DNA from: Pseudonocardia oroxyli
GTDB taxonomy: Bacteria; Actinomycetota; Actinomycetes; Mycobacteriales; Pseudonocardiaceae
Assembly (NCBI RefSeq): GCF_900102195.1
Contig: NZ_FNBE01000003.1
Coordinates: 248,001-312,000, forward strand
Length of the DNA: 64,000 nucleotides
Direction: 5' to 3'
A model generated the notes under the pieces. The model was not told the DNA's origin, did no database searches, and worked only from the letters and a program-made list of their open reading frames with translations. A program made the position numbers and the translations under genes. Every line of letters begins with the position of its first letter. Within the stretch, counting starts at the first letter, position 1. Below are positions 8,318-17,012 of this stretch, one piece after another.

Positions 8318-9523
8318 ATGACCGGAGCGCTCCGGGGGCGGCGGCCGACGGCGGCACCCGCGACGGCGGGCGAGGTGTTCGCGCTGATCCGCCAGGGCGC
8401 GGTCGCGACACGCACCGAGATCGGCCGGGCCACGGGCCTGTCCCGCACGGCGGTCGCGGCGCGCGTCGACCGGCTGCTGGCCGAGGGCCTGGTCAGCGAG
8501 GTGCAGGGCGGCGCGGTGACCGGCGGCAGGCCGGCCGCGCGGCTCGCGTTCCACGCGGGCGGCGGGACCGTGCTGGCCGCGTCGGTCGGGGTGAGCCGCA
8601 CGTCGCTGGCCGTCTGCGACCTCACCGGCGCGGTCCTGGCCCAGGACTCGCTGCGCATCCGCGCGCGGTCGGGCCCCGAGCCGGTGATGCGTGCCGTCGC
8701 CGACCGGCTCGGCGGGCTCCTGGCCGAGGCGGGCGCCGACCGGGCCGGGGTGCGCGGCATCGGGCTGTCCATCCCCGGCACCGTCGACTCGACGGCGGGC
8801 TGCAGCATCGGCGTGCCGGTGCTGCCGGGCTGGGCCGAGGTGAAGCTCCCGCCGCTGCTGCACGAGCACTTCGCGGTGCCGGTGCGGGTGGACAACGACG
8901 TGAACGTCATGGCGATCGCCGAGCAGCACGCCCACCCCGGCATCGACGACCTGCTCGTGCTGAAGGTCTCGACCGGGATCGGCGCGGCCGTCGTGAGCGG
9001 CGGGGTCCTGCAGCGCGGGGCGCGCGGCTCGGCGGGCGAGATCGGGCACACCCAGGTCGCGAACGGCCCGGGCATGCCCTGCCACTGCGGCAACGTGGAC
9101 TGCATCGAGATCCTGGCCAGCGGGTCCGCGCTCATCCGGGACCTCGTCGTGCGGGGTCGCGCGGTCGACACGGTGTCCGACGTCGTGGACCTCGTCCGCG
9201 CCGGGGACGCCGAGGCGGTGACCCTGGTCCGGGAGGCGGGGCGGCGGATCGGCGAGGTCCTCGCCGCCGCCGTGAACCTGCTCAACCCCGCGGTGATCAC
9301 GGTCGGCGGCGACCTCGTCGGCGCCTACGAGCCGCTGGTCGCGGGCATCCGGGAGTCGGTGTTCAAGCGGGCCGTCGCCACGGCCACGCAGAGCCTGCGG
9401 GTCGAGCCGGGCGCGCTCGTCGGGCGCAGCGGCGTGACGGGCTGCGCGATCCTCGTGCTCGACCGGGTCCTGTCCCCCGGCGCGGTCGACGAGATCCTCG
9501 CCGCGCGCGACGTGGTGCTGTGA
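8318..9523 (+). CDS. ROK-family transcriptional regulator
   Basis: 401 residues from ATG 8318 with GAGGGGAAG just upstream. An N-terminal winged helix (about residues 20-75, VFALIRQGAVATRTEIGRAT) is followed by an actin-like ROK sugar-kinase fold. The ROK zinc motif is intact: GEIGHTQV, then CHCGNVDCIE with its three cysteines. The combination identifies a NagC/XylR-type sugar-responsive repressor rather than a free kinase. It is divergent from the LuxR-type gene across a 271-bp region and lies one gene away from galT-galK, so control of sugar uptake or galactose use is a reasonable but unproven inference. Confidence 0.88.
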   Translation: MTGALRGRRPTAAPATAGEVFALIRQGAVATRTEIGRATGLSRTAVAARVDRLLAEGLVSEVQGGAVTGGRPAARLAFHAGGGTVLAASVGVSRTSLAVCDLTGAVLAQDSLRIRARSGPEPVMRAVADRLGGLLAEAGADRAGVRGIGLSIPGTVDSTAGCSIGVPVLPGWAEVKLPPLLHEHFAVPVRVDNDVNVMAIAEQHAHPGIDDLLVLKVSTGIGAAVVSGGVLQRGARGSAGEIGHTQVANGPGMPCHCGNVDCIEILASGSALIRDLVVRGRAVDTVSDVVDLVRAGDAEAVTLVREAGRRIGEVLAAAVNLLNPAVITVGGDLVGAYEPLVAGIRESVFKRAVATATQSLRVEPGALVGRSGVTGCAILVLDRVLSPGAVDEILAARDVVL

Positions 9524-9548
9524 CCACGAACGTGTTCACCGCACCGGC

Positions 9549-10262
9549 TCAGGCCGCGGACTGACCCGCCGAGACCCTGGTCAGCCCCACGAAGACCAGC
9601 TCGCGCGACAGGGTGAACCCGAGGTGCTCGTAGAGCCGGATGGCGCCGGTGTTGGACGCGGCGGCGTGCAGGAACGGCTCGTCCCCGCGCTCCCGGATGC
9701 CCACCGCCACCGCCCGCATCAGCCGCGCCGCCAGGCCCTGCCCGCGCACCGCCGGGTCCGTGCAGACCGCCGAGATCTCGGTGCGGCCCGGCACCCGCAT
9801 GCGCTCCCCGGCCATCGCGACGAGCGCCCCCTCGCGGCGGATGCCCAGGTAGGTGCCCAGCTCGATCGTCCGCTGCTTGAACGGGCCCGGCCGGGTGCGG
9901 GCGACCAGGTCGAGCATCTCCGGCACGTCCGCCGGGCCCAGCCGCACGGCCTCCGGGTCCGGCTCGGCGACCAGGCCGTCACCGGTCATCTGCACGCCCG
10001 GCAGGTCCATCACCGTCGTCCAGCCCGCCGGGGCGGGCCGCGCGGGCCCGGCGAGGACCGCCTCGCCGCCGGGGCCGACCAGGGCCGCGAGGTCCGCCCA
10101 GTCCGCGGGCTCGGGGTCCAGGGGCAGCGCGCAGAACGGCGCGATGTCGGGCCGGTAGCGGGCCGCCCGGCCGCGGTGGTCGGCGAGGGAGCGCTGTGGT
10201 CCCGTCAGCGCGCTCCGGACGGGATTCTCGAGCGGGTCGGACACCCGTTCATCCTGCAACAC
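9549..10262 (-). CDS. GNAT-family N-acetyltransferase
   Basis: 237 residues from GTG 10262 (a GTG at 10244 is an equally possible start). The C-terminal half has the GNAT fold: ISAVCTDPAVRGQGLAARLM contains the acetyl-CoA binding R-G-x-G-x-A signature, and NTGAIRLYEHLGFTL is the typical C-terminal motif. The N-terminal half (about 1-110) is a degenerate GNAT-like region, as in FR47-type proteins. The substrate cannot be told from sequence. It converges on the ROK gene with a 25-bp gap and is divergent from galT across 50 bp. Confidence 0.82.
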   Translation of the reverse strand: MLQDERVSDPLENPVRSALTGPQRSLADHRGRAARYRPDIAPFCALPLDPEPADWADLAALVGPGGEAVLAGPARPAPAGWTTVMDLPGVQMTGDGLVAEPDPEAVRLGPADVPEMLDLVARTRPGPFKQRTIELGTYLGIRREGALVAMAGERMRVPGRTEISAVCTDPAVRGQGLAARLMRAVAVGIRERGDEPFLHAAASNTGAIRLYEHLGFTLSRELVFVGLTRVSAGQSAA

Positions 10263-10312
10263 GGTGCTATAGGTTTTCCCGGCACCACCCGCACGACCTC
10301 GGAGCGACCCTG

Positions 10313-11341
10313 ATGACCACCCGCACCCCGGGAAAGCTGTCCGACGGCCGCGAGATCCTCTGGTACGACCGCGAGCCGGGGCGGGTGGCGGGCGTCGACC
10401 ACCGCGGTCTGCCGCAGGTCCACACCGTGTCCGAGATCCGCTACGACGAGCTGCTCGACGAGTGGGTGGCGATCGCCTCGCACCGTCAGACCCGCACGTT
10501 CCAGCCGTCCGGCGGCGCCGAGCACTGCCCGCTGTGCCCGACCATCCCCGGCCGCGAGACCGAGGTGCCCACCCCGGACTACGAGGTGGTGGCGTTCGAG
10601 AACCGCTTCCCGTCGTTCTCCGGCGGGGTCGGGCGGTGCGAGGTGGTGTGTTTCACCAGCGACCACGACGGCCGGTTCGGCGGGCTGCCCGCCGACCGCG
10701 TCCGCCTCGTCGTCGACGCCCTCGCGGACCGGACCGCCGAGCTGAGCCTGCTGCCGGGCGTCGAGCAGGTGTTCCCGTTCGAGAACCGGGGCGCGGAGAT
10801 CGGGGTGACCCTCGCCCACCCGCACGGACAGATCTACGGCTACCCGTTCGTCACGCCCCGGACCCGACAGCAGCTGGAGTCGGCGCGGCGCTACCGCGTG
10901 CGCACCCGCGGCGACCTGTACGCGGACATCCTGGACCGGGAGCGCGCGGGCGCCCGGGCGGTCGTCTCGTCCGCGCACTGGACGGCGTTCGTCCCGGTGG
11001 CGGCGCGCTGGCCGGTCGAGGTGCACCTCTACCCGCACCGGGACGTGAAGGACCTGCCCGAGCTGACCGCCGAGGAGCGCGCCGACCTGGCCGAGGTCTG
11101 GCTCGACGTCCTCGCCCGGCTCGAGCGCTTCCACGACCGCCCGCTGCCCTACATCGCCGCGTGGCACCAGGCGCCGGTGCGCCAGGACCGGCACCTCGCG
11201 CGCCTGCACCTGGAGCTGTTCTCCATCCTGCGCACCCCCACGAAGATCAAGTATCTGGCCGGGTCCGAGTCCGGGATGGGCGTGTTCATCAACGACACGA
11301 CCCCCGAGGACGTCGCGGCGCGCCTGCGGGACCTCGCGTGA
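10313..11341 (+). CDS. galT: Galactose-1-phosphate uridylyltransferase
   Basis: 342 residues from ATG 10313; GGAGCG lies about 10 bases upstream. HIT-like GalT fold with a CPLC zinc pair near residue 72, the NRFPSF motif, and the catalytic HPHGQIYGYP block (uridylylated His in H-P-H). It converts galactose-1-phosphate plus UDP-glucose to UDP-galactose plus glucose-1-phosphate in the Leloir pathway. The stop overlaps the galK start (GTGA), so the two are translationally coupled. No galE is present in the window. Confidence 0.95.
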   Translation: MTTRTPGKLSDGREILWYDREPGRVAGVDHRGLPQVHTVSEIRYDELLDEWVAIASHRQTRTFQPSGGAEHCPLCPTIPGRETEVPTPDYEVVAFENRFPSFSGGVGRCEVVCFTSDHDGRFGGLPADRVRLVVDALADRTAELSLLPGVEQVFPFENRGAEIGVTLAHPHGQIYGYPFVTPRTRQQLESARRYRVRTRGDLYADILDRERAGARAVVSSAHWTAFVPVAARWPVEVHLYPHRDVKDLPELTAEERADLAEVWLDVLARLERFHDRPLPYIAAWHQAPVRQDRHLARLHLELFSILRTPTKIKYLAGSESGMGVFINDTTPEDVAARLRDLA

Positions 11342-12414
11342 CGCGCTGGGCCGCGCCCGGGCGGGTCAACCTGATCGGCGAGCACACCGACTACAACGAC
11401 GGGTTCGTCCTGCCCCTCGCCCTCGCCCAACGCACCGTCGTCACGGTCGAACCGGCCGAGCGGTCCGTGGTGCGGTCGAGCCGCGAGGACGATCCGGTGA
11501 CCTTCGCGGCCGCCACGGTCGCGCCCGGTGACGTCACGGGCTGGGCCGCCTACGTCGCGGGCGTGTTCTGGGCCTTCCGCGCGGCGGGACACGCCGTGCC
11601 GGACCTCGACCTGCACGTCGACGGGGACGTGCCGGTCGGGGCGGGGCTGTCGTCGTCGGCGTCGCTGGAGTGCGCGGTCGCGGTGGCCCTCGCCGAGCTC
11701 GGCGGCCTGGACCTGGGCCGCACCGAGCTCGCCCGGCTGGCCCGCCGCGCCGAGAACGAGTTCGTCGGCGCCCCCACCGGGGGCATGGACCAGATGGCCG
11801 CCATGCACGGCGCCGCCGGGCGGCTGGTGTTCCTCGACACCCGCACGGACGCCGTCGAGCTGGTGCCCTTCCCCCTCGCCGAGCACGGCCTCGCGCTGCT
11901 CGTCGTCGACACGCGGGCGCCGCACCAGCTGGTCGACGGGCAGTACGGGCAGCGCCGCGCCGACTGCGCCGAGGCCGCCGAGCAGCTCGGGGTGCCCGCG
12001 CTGCGGGACGCGACGCTCGACGCCGTCGAGCGGCTGACCGACGAACGGCTCCGCCGCCGCGCCCGGCACGTGGTGAGCGAGGACGCCCGGGTGCTCGAGG
12101 TCGTCGACCGGCTCACGGCGGGCGCGGACCCCCGTGGGATCGGGCCGCTGCTCAGCGCGTCGCACGCGTCGATGCGGGACGACTTCGCGATCACCGTCCC
12201 GCACGTCGACGTCGCCCAGGACGTCATGGAACGGGCGGGCGCGCACGGCGCCCGGATGACCGGGGGCGGGTTCGGCGGCTGCGTGATCGGGCTGGTCGAG
12301 GCCGCCGACGTCGACCGGGTGAGCGGCGCGGTGGCCGCGGCCTACGCCGAACGCGGGTGGACGGCCCCGGTCGCGTTCACCGCGGTGGCCTCCGGTGGGG
12401 CGGGCCCGGCATGA
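11338..12414 (+). CDS. galK: Galactokinase
   Basis: 358 residues from GTG 11338. It has the galactokinase signature GRVNLIGEHTDYNDGFVLP near the N-terminus, the GHMP ATP-binding motif VPVGAGLSSSASLE, and the C-terminal GGGFGGCVIGL motif. It phosphorylates galactose with ATP to galactose-1-phosphate for GalT. Its start overlaps the galT stop and its stop overlaps the ychJ start (ATGA). Length is slightly short of the usual 380 residues, with no missing motif. Confidence 0.95.
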   Translation: MTRWAAPGRVNLIGEHTDYNDGFVLPLALAQRTVVTVEPAERSVVRSSREDDPVTFAAATVAPGDVTGWAAYVAGVFWAFRAAGHAVPDLDLHVDGDVPVGAGLSSSASLECAVAVALAELGGLDLGRTELARLARRAENEFVGAPTGGMDQMAAMHGAAGRLVFLDTRTDAVELVPFPLAEHGLALLVVDTRAPHQLVDGQYGQRRADCAEAAEQLGVPALRDATLDAVERLTDERLRRRARHVVSEDARVLEVVDRLTAGADPRGIGPLLSASHASMRDDFAITVPHVDVAQDVMERAGAHGARMTGGGFGGCVIGLVEAADVDRVSGAVAAAYAERGWTAPVAFTAVASGGAGPA

Positions 12415-12776
12415 CGCCCTGTCCCTGCGGTCTCGGTGACCCCTACGCCGCCTGCTGCGGCCGCTTCCACGCCGGCGACCTCGCCCCGACGGCCGAGCGG
12501 CTGATGCGCAGCCGGTACAGCGCCTTCGCCGTCCGCGACGAGGCGTACCTGCGCCGGACCTGGCACCCGAGCACCCGGCCGCGGCGCATCGCCCTGGTCC
12601 CCGACCAGCGCTGGACCCGGCTGGACGTGCTGGCCGTGGACCGCGGCGGGCTGTTCGACACCGACGGCACGGTCGAGTTCCGCGCCCACTCCTCCGCGGG
12701 CGACCTGCACGAACACAGCCGGTTCGTCCGCGAGAAGGGCGCCTGGCTCTACCTCGACGGGGTGCTCACGCCGTAG
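12411..12776 (+). CDS. YchJ-family (UPF0225) SEC-C-motif protein
   Basis: 121 residues from ATG 12411, overlapping the galK stop by 4 bases. The N-terminus CPCGLGDPYAACCGRFH is the SEC-C-like cysteine motif and SRYSAFAVRDEAYLRRTWH is the family-typical block. The C-terminus VEFRAHSSAGDLHEHSRF matches the NTF2-like YchJ domain. The function of the family is not established; the cysteines suggest zinc binding. Its place at the end of a galactose operon looks like co-transcription rather than a pathway link. Confidence 0.85.
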   Translation: MTPCPCGLGDPYAACCGRFHAGDLAPTAERLMRSRYSAFAVRDEAYLRRTWHPSTRPRRIALVPDQRWTRLDVLAVDRGGLFDTDGTVEFRAHSSAGDLHEHSRFVREKGAWLYLDGVLTP

Positions 12777-12784
12777 GTCGGTGC

Positions 12785-13068
12785 CGCTTGGGCGTCCCAA
12801 GCGTCGCTCAGCGGTGCTTGGGCGTCCCACGCGTCAACGGGCCGCGCCCGGCACCGCTGCTCGGGCGTCCCAAGCGTCACTCAGCGGCGCTTGGGCGTCC
12901 CACGCGTCAACGGGCCGCGCCCGGCACCGCTGCTCGGGCGTCCCAAGCGTCACTCAGCGGCGCTTGGGCGTCCCACGCGTCAACGGGCCGCGCCCGGCAC
13001 CGCTGCTCGGGCGTCCCAAGCGTCACTCAGCGGCGCTTGGGCGTCCCACGCGTCAGCGGGCACCCCGA
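12785..13068. repeat. 73-bp tandem array of palindromic element (family A)
   Basis: About 3.5 copies of a 73-bp unit; the word gcgtcaacgg recurs at 12831, 12904 and 12977. Each unit contains two hairpins built on GCTTGGGCGTCCCAAGC, one with a C-C-C-A-C-G-C variant right arm, joined by ctcagcgg and by a GC-rich linker ccgcgcccggcaccgctgc. It fills the space between the convergent ychJ and Rv1733c-like genes. A related two-hairpin copy is found at 45495-45547, so this is a dispersed repeat that has amplified here. It would also act as a bidirectional terminator-like structure. Confidence 0.9.
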
Positions 13069-13073
13069 CCCGC

Positions 13074-13697
13074 TCAGAATCCCGCTCCCGCCGACCACCG
13101 CGGCCCGACCTCGGCCCACTCCCGGGCCCAGGCCCGGTGGTTCAGTGCGGCGCACCGGGCGCGCACACCGGCACGCACGCCGGCGAGCAGCAGACCGCCC
13201 GCCAACAGCACCAGCAGACCGCCGACCACCGAGGTCACCGCCGCCTGGGTCTCGGTCACCGGGGGCGGGGCGAGCGCGCCCGTCCGGTCCACCCAGATCG
13301 GCACGGACGTCTCCGCGGGCTGCGGGCCCATCACGGGCACGGTGCCGGTGTGCAGGGACCCGTCGGGGCCGGTCCAGGTCGCCGGCACCGCGGCACCCAC
13401 CCCCGGGCTCATCGTCGCGTCCAGCCCGGGCGACGCCTCGACGGGCGCCGTCAACGTCGCGGTGACCGCGACCCGGTCGACGGCGTCGTTCGCGGCCTGG
13501 CGCACACCGCTGCCGTGCAACGACACCGAGGTCAGCACCGCCAGGACGACGGCGAGCAGGGCGCCCGCCGCGACCAGCACGCCCGTCGCGCGCTCGACCC
13601 GGTCGGTCCGGCGACGCGGGAAGGGGTCCGCGGGCGCCGAACGCGGCGCCGGTGTCTCGTGGGGCTGCTCGTTCTCGCCCGGCCACGGGGAACGCAC
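13074..13697 (-). CDS. Rv1733c-like membrane protein
   Basis: 207 residues from GTG 13697, with GAGAGG about 8 bases upstream. Order: a short cytoplasmic Pro/Arg tail with RRRTDRVERATG, a first membrane helix (about 45-65, VLVAAGALLAVVLAVLTSV), an extracytoplasmic domain with VPATWTGPDGSLHTGTVPV and ETSVPIWVD, and a second membrane helix (about 150-175). This arrangement and the motif wording match the actinobacterial Rv1733c family, whose biochemical function is unknown. It lies next to the palindrome array and converges on ychJ. Confidence 0.75.
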   Translation of the reverse strand: MRSPWPGENEQPHETPAPRSAPADPFPRRRTDRVERATGVLVAAGALLAVVLAVLTSVSLHGSGVRQAANDAVDRVAVTATLTAPVEASPGLDATMSPGVGAAVPATWTGPDGSLHTGTVPVMGPQPAETSVPIWVDRTGALAPPPVTETQAAVTSVVGGLLVLLAGGLLLAGVRAGVRARCAALNHRAWAREWAEVGPRWSAGAGF

Positions 13698-13843
13698 GTC
13701 AGGGTCCTCTCGGGAGCGACGGTTGCACGACGGTCCCTCCACCGTGCGCTCACGCGCGCGCCACGGCAACGTGGGAGTGGCCTGCACGACCGTGGAATGT
13801 GTCACTCCCGGCGAACGGCTGTTCACCCTGCGTGGGCGACCGC

Positions 13844-15025
13844 TCACCGGTTCGGGTCGACTCCCGGCAGCCGGGGGGCACCCCAGGCCAGCGCCAGCAG
13901 CAGGCGGGCGCGCAGGTCGGGATCGTCGAGTCCGGGCCCGAAGAGCTCGTAGAGCCGCGCCAGGCGGTAGCGCACCGTCTGCGGATGGACGTGCAGCTCT
14001 GCGGCCATGGCCTGGCGATCACCCAGATGTCGCAACCAGGAGACCAGGGTCTCGCAGAGCCGCTCGCGGGAGGCGGGCGCGGCGCCCTCGAGCGGGCGGA
14101 GCACCTGGGCGCGCAGCACCTCCAGCAGCCGCGCGTCCCGGTGCACGATGATCGCGTCCAGGTGCTCCTCCGCGAAGACCGGGTCCTCGGGCAGCACACC
14201 GGAGCGCTGCAGCCGCGCCGCCACCTCGGCGATGTGCAGGCTCGCCGGCAGCCGGTCCGGCGGGACCGTGGGCCCGACGACGGCGCGGGTCCCGCGCAGC
14301 AGGTCGGCGAGCCGCTGCCTGCGTCCGCCCTGGGCGGGATCGGGCACGATCGCGCCGGGCAGCCGCACCCGGTTGATCAGCAGCGTGCCGGGGTCGAACC
14401 GGGACAGCACGCCGTGGCCGAGCAGGCTGTCGTCCTGCACGAGGACCACCGCGACCTGCTCGGGGACCTGCCACTGCGCCCGCACCGCCGCCGCGGCCAC
14501 CGCCGCCTCGGTGGCGCGGTCGGACAGCAACAGGTCCACGAGCTCCTCGCGCAGTCGCTCCCGCGCCACCGCGGCCTCGGACTGCTCCAGCACGAACCCG
14601 TGTGCGGCGGAGGAGGACAGCCGGTCGACGAACGCGAACACGCCCTCGGCGAGGGTCGCGAGCGGCCGCGGCCCGAGATCGAGCGCCACGGCCACCTCCG
14701 CGACGTGCCGCCAGAACACCCGGGCGCCGAGCTGGAACGCGGAGAGCAGGCTGGAGACGTCTCGGCCCTCCCGCCACTGCATCCGGCCGATCTCCTCGAA
14801 CAGCTCCTGTTCGCCGATCCCGATGCCCTCGGCCGCCTCCGGTCCGACGAGCCGGTGCACCACGTGCACGGCGGCCGCGGCGACTTCGTCACGGTTCGTG
14901 TCCAGAAATCGCGCATAATCGGGCCATTCGGGCAACAGCGCGGCGCCGACCTCCCGCATGACGGCGGGGACGCGGCCCAGGAGGGCCTCCACCAGCCGGT
15001 CGGGTGTTACGGGGGCGCTGTCCAC
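13844..15025 (-). CDS. PucR/CdaR-type transcriptional regulator
   Basis: 393 residues from GTG 15025. The C-terminus has the PucR-type helix-turn-helix (AAELHVHPQTVRYRLARLYE). A GGDEF-like middle domain and an N-terminal RsbRD-like helical domain (residues about 1-150, with RFLDTNRDE and GEQELFEEIGRMQW) precede it. It is divergent from the hopanoid operon across 125 bp that contains a perfect inverted repeat, which makes it a candidate regulator of hpnC onward; this is inference from position only. No clear ribosome site precedes the GTG, so the transcript may be leaderless. Confidence 0.8.
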   Translation of the reverse strand: MDSAPVTPDRLVEALLGRVPAVMREVGAALLPEWPDYARFLDTNRDEVAAAAVHVVHRLVGPEAAEGIGIGEQELFEEIGRMQWREGRDVSSLLSAFQLGARVFWRHVAEVAVALDLGPRPLATLAEGVFAFVDRLSSSAAHGFVLEQSEAAVARERLREELVDLLLSDRATEAAVAAAAVRAQWQVPEQVAVVLVQDDSLLGHGVLSRFDPGTLLINRVRLPGAIVPDPAQGGRRQRLADLLRGTRAVVGPTVPPDRLPASLHIAEVAARLQRSGVLPEDPVFAEEHLDAIIVHRDARLLEVLRAQVLRPLEGAAPASRERLCETLVSWLRHLGDRQAMAAELHVHPQTVRYRLARLYELFGPGLDDPDLRARLLLALAWGAPRLPGVDPNR

Positions 15026-15081
15026 ACCGGAGGTTCTACGCCCATCGTGGCAACCCGTGCGACATATTTGTGCGCGCGTGA

Positions 15082-15103
15082 CAATTCGTACCCGAGAGAA
15101 TTG
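15082..15103. promoter_or_regulatory. Inverted repeat in the pucR-like/hpnC divergent promoter region
   Basis: CAATTC at 15082-15087 and GAATTG at 15098-15103 are exact inverted half-sites separated by 10 bp, in an unusually AT-rich stretch for this genome. Spacing is suited to a dimeric regulator. It sits about 57 bp before the regulator start and 48 bp before hpnC. Confidence 0.5.
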
Positions 15104-15150
15104 AGGAAATCGGGCAAGCCCGCTCGCCGGAACTGCGACACGATCATGGC

Positions 15151-16047
15151 GTGGTCCGGGGGAACGCGGTCGGTGACACCGCGGGGACGGCAGACGCCGC
15201 CGCCGCGTCGTCGAGCGCCCGAGTGCGGTCCGCCGAGGCCGCCGAGAACTTCCCCGTCGCGCTCCGGGTGCTGCCCACCCGGCACCGCACCCGGCTGCAG
15301 GCCGTCTACGCGGTCGTCCGCACCATCGACGACCTGGGCGACGAGGGGCCCGGCACACCGGCCGAGCGGGTCGCCGCCCTGGAGGCGTTCCGCGCCGACC
15401 TGCACTCCCCCCGGCCCCGATCCCCCGTCCTCGCCGCCCTGGCCCGGGACGCCCCGGACCTCCCGACCGAGCCGTTCGACCGGTTGATCGTCGCGAACGT
15501 GCAGGACCAGCACGTCGCGAGCTACCCGACCTGGGACGCGTTGCTCGGCTACTGCGCGCTGTCCGCCGACCCGATCGGTCGGATCGTGCTCGCCCTGTTC
15601 GGCGCCGCACCCGCCGATCCCACCTCCCCCGTGCTGCGCGCGTCGGACGCCGTCTGCACCGCCCTGCAGGTCCTGGAGCACTGCCAGGACGTCCGGGAGG
15701 ACCGGGTCCGGGGCCGCGTCTACCTGCCCGCCGAGGACCTGGACGCGTTCGGGGTGGCGGTCGAGGAGCTCGACCGCCCGGTGGCGACGCCCCGGCTGCG
15801 CGCGCTCGTCCTGTACGAGACGGAGCGCGCGGAACGGCTGCTCGACGAGGGCGCCGCCGTCGTCGGGGCGCTGCGCGGCTGGGCCCGGCTCGCCGTGGCG
15901 GGGTACGTCGCCGGGGGCCGCGCCGCCGTCGACGCGCTGCGGCGGGTGGACGGCGACGTGCTGGGCCGCGCCGAGGAGGCCGCCCACAGCCGCCGACGAG
16001 ACGTCCTGCGCCACCTCCCCCGGGCCGCGAGAGCGAGCCGCCCATGA
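15151..16047 (+). CDS. hpnC: HpnC, hydroxysqualene synthase (squalene/phytoene synthase family)
   Basis: 298 residues from GTG 15151. Squalene/phytoene-synthase fold with the first Asp-rich motif TIDDLGDE and the second CQDVREDRVRGRVYLP. In the three-enzyme bacterial route HpnC converts presqualene diphosphate to hydroxysqualene. Assignment as HpnC rather than HpnD rests on its first position and weaker first motif next to a second paralogue. It is the first gene of the hopanoid operon and its stop overlaps the hpnD start (ATGA). The N-terminus is Ala-rich and the exact start is uncertain. Confidence 0.88.
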   Translation: MVRGNAVGDTAGTADAAAASSSARVRSAEAAENFPVALRVLPTRHRTRLQAVYAVVRTIDDLGDEGPGTPAERVAALEAFRADLHSPRPRSPVLAALARDAPDLPTEPFDRLIVANVQDQHVASYPTWDALLGYCALSADPIGRIVLALFGAAPADPTSPVLRASDAVCTALQVLEHCQDVREDRVRGRVYLPAEDLDAFGVAVEELDRPVATPRLRALVLYETERAERLLDEGAAVVGALRGWARLAVAGYVAGGRAAVDALRRVDGDVLGRAEEAAHSRRRDVLRHLPRAARASRP

Positions 16048-17012
16048 CGGACACATCCCGCACCGACCCCGTCCCCACCACCGCCGACCGCCGCGACTAC
16101 GCCCGAGACCTCCCCGCCGCCTACGCCGCCTGCGAGGAGATCACCCGCCGCGAGGCCCGCAACTTCTCCTACGGCATCCGGCTGCTCCCCGCCCCCAAGC
16201 GCGCGGCCCTGTCCGCCGTGTACGCCCTCGCCCGGCGGATCGACGACATCGGCGACGGAGACGTCCCGGGCGCGGCGACCGCCGAGGCGAAGCTGGCGGC
16301 CCTCGAACGCATCCGGGTGTCGGTGCAGCAGATGCGCGCGGGCCAGCCGGATCCCACGGACCCCGTGCTCGTCGGGGTGCACGCGGCCGTGCACCGCTAC
16401 CCGATCCCGCTCGGCGCCTTCGACGAGCTGGTCGACGGCGTCGAGGCGGACACCCGCATGGACGACGAGGCGCAGCGGACCGGCGAGCCCGCCCGACCGC
16501 ACGCCACGTTCACGGACATGGAGATCTACTGCCGTCAGGTCGCGGGCTCGGTCGGGCGGCTGTGCCTGGGGATCTTCGGGTCGCGACCGGACGCGCGGGC
16601 GAGCGGGTACGCCGACCGTCTCGGGATCGCGCTGCAGCAGACCAACATCCTGCGAGACGTCCGCGAGGACCTGCTGAACGGGCGCGTCTACCTGCCGACC
16701 GACGAGCTCGCCCGGTTCGGCGTCGACCTGCGCCTGGACGAGCACGGGGCCCTCGCGGACCCCGACGGCGCCCTCGCCGCCTACGTCCGCTTCGCCGCCG
16801 ACCGCGCCCGCGGGTGGTACGCCGACGGGTTGGCGCTGCTCCCGCTGCTCGACCGGCGCTCCGCCGCCTGCGCCGGGGCGATGGCCGGCATCTACCGCAG
16901 GCTGCTCGACGAGATCGCCGCCGACCCGGCCTCCACCTACACCGGGCGGCGCTCGCTGTCCGGCGGGGCCAAGCTCGTCGTCGCGGCCCGCGCGCTGATG
17001 GGCCGCTCGTGA
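16044..17012 (+). CDS. hpnD: HpnD, presqualene diphosphate synthase
   Basis: 322 residues from ATG 16044. Both substrate-binding Asp motifs are complete: RRIDDIGDGD and NILRDVREDLLNGRVYLP, plus the family blocks NFSYGIRLLP and YCRQVAGSVGRLC. It condenses two farnesyl diphosphates to presqualene diphosphate. It overlaps both neighbours (ATGA with hpnC, GTGA with hpnE). Confidence 0.92.
   Translation: MTDTSRTDPVPTTADRRDYARDLPAAYAACEEITRREARNFSYGIRLLPAPKRAALSAVYALARRIDDIGDGDVPGAATAEAKLAALERIRVSVQQMRAGQPDPTDPVLVGVHAAVHRYPIPLGAFDELVDGVEADTRMDDEAQRTGEPARPHATFTDMEIYCRQVAGSVGRLCLGIFGSRPDARASGYADRLGIALQQTNILRDVREDLLNGRVYLPTDELARFGVDLRLDEHGALADPDGALAAYVRFAADRARGWYADGLALLPLLDRRSAACAGAMAGIYRRLLDEIAADPASTYTGRRSLSGGAKLVVAARALMGRS

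Noticed and set aside
8047..9300. Extension of the LuxR-type regulator upstream to 9300
   Set aside because: The frame is open but overlaps the ROK gene on the other strand; the conserved domain starts at GTG 8046.
5257..9564. Very long plus-strand open frame (over 1,400 codons) opposite the LuxR-type gene
   Set aside because: It is antisense to well-supported LuxR and ROK genes, has no domain wording and the Gly/Arg/Ala bias of GC-rich shadow frames.
12785..13068. CRISPR array
   Set aside because: Unit and spacer are both repeated identically, there are no unique spacers and no cas genes.
12788..13952. Open frames crossing the 73-bp repeats
   Set aside because: They exist only because the palindromic repeat lacks stops; no protein motif, and they overlap the Rv1733c-like gene antisense.
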